Assembly (NCBI GenBank): GCA_030618505.1
Contig: JAUXDF010000021.1
Span: 1 to 16,912 of the forward strand
DNA: 16,912 bases
Direction of reading: 5' to 3'
Source: Spongiibacteraceae bacterium
GTDB lineage: Bacteria; Pseudomonadota; Gammaproteobacteria; Pseudomonadales; PIVM01
The notes under the pieces were generated by a model. It worked only from the letters and a program-made list of their open reading frames with translations. It had not been told where the DNA came from and did not search any database. Of the stretch, positions 15,267 to 16,912 are shown in pieces (position 1 is the stretch's first letter; each line of letters starts with the position of its first letter). The translations under genes and the position numbers were made by a program.

Positions 15267-16135
15267 TTTAAAAAAAACTCTGCTTTTTTATAGCCTAAAG
15301 TAATCATTTCAGCGGATCTTTCAAACTCCAAAGTACCACAAGCGTTTCTTGCGATAACGATTTCAATATCAGGAGGGTAAGCAGCAATTTTTTGACGGCC
15401 AATCGTACTTTGCATAGCATCAAATGCTTTATTAGCGACATCATACATCCCCCAATTTTCCTGAGTAACATTTTTTTCTGTCGACTGGAAAGAAGTAATA
15501 AATGTTTTTATACTACTTCGAATAGATGGTTTAACGTCTGCTTTAGGTAATGCTTGCTTCGTTTTGATGGAGTGACGACTAATTGGACCACCTAAATTAA
15601 CTGCAATAGTAATATCGGTATCATCATTAAATGTTGGCGCTATTGGCACAGGGTTTAATACCCCGCCATCAATCAACTTTATCCCCTTGTAATCAAAGGG
15701 GGTAAAAAACAGCGGTAGAGATATTGATGCTCGGATAGCGTCAAAAAGTGAACCCGAATTCAGCCAAACTTCTTTTTCAGCATTAATATCTGCTGCAACA
15801 GCGGTAAAAGGCATGGGAAGATCTTCAATTTTAATATCGCCAATTAAATCCACCAAGGTATTTATGACCTTGTCACCTTTGAATATCCCAGAGCCAACCC
15901 AAGAAACATCAAGCAGAGAGACAATTTCTAGATTTGTTAATGAACACATCCATGTTTCAAATTGATCTAATTTTCCTGCTGCATAAACACCGCCAATGAG
16001 TGAACCAATTGAGCAGCCTGAAATAGATGCTATTTCATAATTGTTTTCTACCAACCACTTTATCACGCCAATATGAGCTAGCCCTCTTGCCCCTCCACTA
16101 CCAAGAACAAGTGATACCTTTTTACCTGTTGCCAT
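15254..16135 (-). CDS. Patatin-like phospholipase (RssA-type)
   Basis: 293 residues from the ATG at 16135, chosen over an open frame reaching 16195 because AGGA lies 6 nt upstream and the conserved fold starts at once (KKVSLVLGSGGARGLAHIGV). Features: oxyanion loop GSGGARG (12-18), nucleophile elbow GCSIG with Ser42, and the catalytic Asp156 in DGG, giving the Ser-Asp dyad of patatins. There is no signal peptide or extra domain, so it is probably a cytoplasmic or membrane-associated acyl hydrolase on phospholipids or other lipid esters. The length fits the bacterial RssA/YchK group. It is followed after 131 nt by the sulfatase-like gene on the same strand, with a strong hairpin between, so they are probably separate units. 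The physiological substrate cannot be read from the sequence. Confidence 0.92.
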   Translation of the reverse strand: MATGKKVSLVLGSGGARGLAHIGVIKWLVENNYEIASISGCSIGSLIGGVYAAGKLDQFETWMCSLTNLEIVSLLDVSWVGSGIFKGDKVINTLVDLIGDIKIEDLPMPFTAVAADINAEKEVWLNSGSLFDAIRASISLPLFFTPFDYKGIKLIDGGVLNPVPIAPTFNDDTDITIAVNLGGPISRHSIKTKQALPKADVKPSIRSSIKTFITSFQSTEKNVTQENWGMYDVANKAFDAMQSTIGRQKIAAYPPDIEIVIARNACGTLEFERSAEMITLGYKKAEFFLKNST

Positions 16136-16475
16136 TATATTTCCTACAATATATGTCCTATAAAAAAGGTTCTTCGTAGATCTGTGTGAAATCACGGTAG
16201 AATATACCTTTTTCCACAGAAATTGGTAAGACTATATTGTTATTGAATATAGCGATAATACTGGTCTCTGTCCTGAGAAAACCCCAGCGGGGACAGGCGC
16301 CGCTTAAAAAATAATTGAAAAATACCAGCCTAATTTTACTGCCTTTGGAAAAATATTCGAGACTTTCTATTTTGTTCGGGATTTTAACTAACTGAGAGCA
16401 GAATGCTAATTTGTAGACGTGGTAATACAAGCCGCAGCTATTGCCCGACAGAAGAAAAGATATTATTAGGGAATA
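16136..16475. other. Non-coding region between patatin gene and transposase remnant
   Basis: 340 nt without a supported gene. It contains the patatin leader and a REP-like hairpin (separate entry). A 90-codon minus-strand frame crosses that hairpin and shows no protein-like features. Confidence 0.5.
16267..16300. repeat. REP-like hairpin near the transposase remnant
   Basis: CTCTGTCC-type arm (CTGTCC at 16268-16273) pairs with GGACAG at 16291-16296, and a competing inner stem CCCC-AGC-GGGG occupies 16282-16292. On the minus strand the sequence reads GGCGCCTGTCCCCGCTGGGG. A GCCTGTCCCC-type motif is what I recall at sites mobilised by RAYT/IS200-like transposases, whose C-terminal remnant lies just upstream on the same strand. 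Only one copy is in the window. Confidence 0.45.
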
Positions 16476-16759
16476 TTAACCGGTATCGTTTAAATGCTGT
16501 CTTTTTCGACCAAACTTGCGATAAAAAATCTTCTCAAATGTAGTGGTGTTTTCTATCCACTGCTTTTGATCGAGATTTAATCGCTGAAGAATCGGCGGTA
16601 ACTGGTTTGAAATAGAGCCACATTTATCTGGGCGAATGATTCTAACGGTATAGTCCACCAATTCGGTAGAGTCCTGCAGGCTAAATAAAATCCCTGTTTG
16701 CGGTTGCTCGGTGATGTTGCCTTCAAAGTGGGCGAGGGGTTTTAAAGGTAATTGAAAAG
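16476..16759 (-). pseudogene. RAYT/IS200-like transposase, C-terminal remnant
   Basis: The minus-strand frame is open from the intron border at about 16759 to the stop at 16476 (about 94 codons). The peptide has the pattern of the C-terminal part of REP-associated tyrosine transposases: LPLKPLAHFEGN, then a DSTELVDYTVRIIRPDKCG segment (family usually YLELVDWTGR-IIR-DKRG), LPPILQRLNLD, and TTTFEKIFYRKFGRK. Compared with the family as I remember it, about 15-20 residues are missing between the Phe-Glu motif and the final Gly-Arg-Lys. The N-terminal catalytic part with the HUH and Tyr residues is absent, and a group II intron lies immediately upstream. It is therefore a broken gene, unless intron splicing joins it to a 5' exon beyond the window. 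An internal ATG at 16661 could give a 61-residue product, but that is unlikely to be real. Confidence 0.72.
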
Positions 16760-16798
16760 GTCACGGTAGGAATACCGATTACTCGGTACCCCCCGCGC

Positions 16799-16832
16799 AG
16801 ATCCGTACGTGCGCTACTAACGCATACGGCTC
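16799..16832 (-). ncRNA. Group II intron domain V
   Basis: A 34-nt hairpin on the minus strand: GAGCCGTATGCG pairs with CGCACGTACGGATC, with a TTAGTAG-type tip and the usual bulge. The length is exactly that of domain V. The 5' arm carries the AGC catalytic triad. The partner arm has GGATC where many introns have GGTTC, giving one mismatch; I recall this variant from other proteobacterial introns. Confidence 0.8.
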
Positions 16833-16842
16833 CTACATCGAG

Positions 16843-16912
16843 TCAAACACGCAACCGCTGGTTCGGGTACGGGTGAATAACACGCGCTTTCGGAATGAAC
16901 TCATCAATCAAA
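16843..16912 (-). CDS. C-terminal end of a probable group II intron-encoded protein (partial)
   Basis: The last 22 codons of an open frame on the minus strand ending KARVIHPYPNQRLRV and a TGA, 10 nt before domain V begins. The His-Pro-x-Pro-x-x-Arg pattern and the position fit the end of an intron-encoded reverse transcriptase/maturase, but the fragment is too short for a sure call. Everything upstream is outside the window. Confidence 0.5.
   Translation of the reverse strand, partial: LIDEFIPKARVIHPYPNQRLRV

Larger units (their letters stand above)
16760..16912 (-). mobile_element. Group II intron, 3' end (rest beyond window)
   Basis: On the minus strand a 34-nt domain V (16799-16832) is followed by a GGGGGG linker and a domain VI hairpin (about 16765-16791), ending CCTACCGTGAC at about 16760. 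The 3' end is an AY dinucleotide, and an A eight bases from the end is in the right place for the branch-point adenosine. Upstream lie the last codons of an open frame, as expected for an intron-encoded protein in domain IV. The intron sits in sense orientation relative to the transposase remnant. The 5' part and reverse transcriptase are outside the window, so its integrity is unknown. Confidence 0.82.

Noticed and set aside
16136..16195. Start of the patatin protein 20 codons upstream at 16195
   Set aside because: The extra N-terminus is not like the family, and AGGA is correctly spaced only for the ATG at 16135.
16158..16430. 90-codon minus-strand frame upstream of the patatin gene
   Set aside because: It runs through the REP-like hairpin and into the patatin leader, and has no domain-like sequence.

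Overview
The window reads as a stretch of a gammaproteobacterial, probably marine or aquatic, chromosome. This is inferred from an Aer-type PAS sensor, an NhaA antiporter, the TIGR03545/TIGR03546 pair and a gammaproteobacterial-style IS200-like (RAYT) transposase remnant. Nothing in the sequence fixes genus or species. No rRNA, tRNA or CRISPR array was seen.

Left part (1-8131, all minus strand). Read in transcription order, a three-gene export operon comes first: membrane fusion protein (6920-8131), RND pump (3783-6923) and a small outer-membrane-type protein (2953-3777). The junctions overlap by 4 nt or are separated by 5 nt. The same strand then carries nhaA and a translationally coupled TIGR03546-TIGR03545 pair, the latter cut by the window edge. 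Together these are envelope and ion-homeostasis functions. The intergenic space 8132-8457, facing a divergent universal stress protein gene, has a plausible promoter for the export operon and a set of related inverted half-sites that may be operators.

Middle part (8458-11147, plus strand). It holds a UspA-family gene with an altered nucleotide loop, then a two-gene chemosensory unit. This unit is a soluble Aer-like PAS protein whose FAD-contact residues match E. coli Aer, overlapping by 26 nt a membrane-hairpin-anchored chemoreceptor that ends in a zinc-binding CZB domain. It looks like a split Aer energy-taxis receptor, analogous to Campylobacter CetA/CetB, and is the most interesting functional unit here.

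Right part (11148-16912). A gene-poor stretch holds three copies of a short direct repeat and one doubtful small secreted ORF. Three minus-strand genes with their own hairpins follow: a secreted DUF1254/DUF1214 protein, a secreted SdsA1/BDS1-like alkylsulfatase-family metallo-hydrolase and a patatin-like phospholipase. The sulfatase gene is visibly AT-richer than the left part. The far right is mobile-element debris: a REP-like hairpin, the C-terminal remnant of a RAYT/IS200-like transposase, and the 3' end (domains V and VI plus the last codons of the intron-encoded protein) of a group II intron sitting in that remnant and running off the window. The sulfatase and patatin genes therefore probably lie in a recently rearranged or acquired segment.
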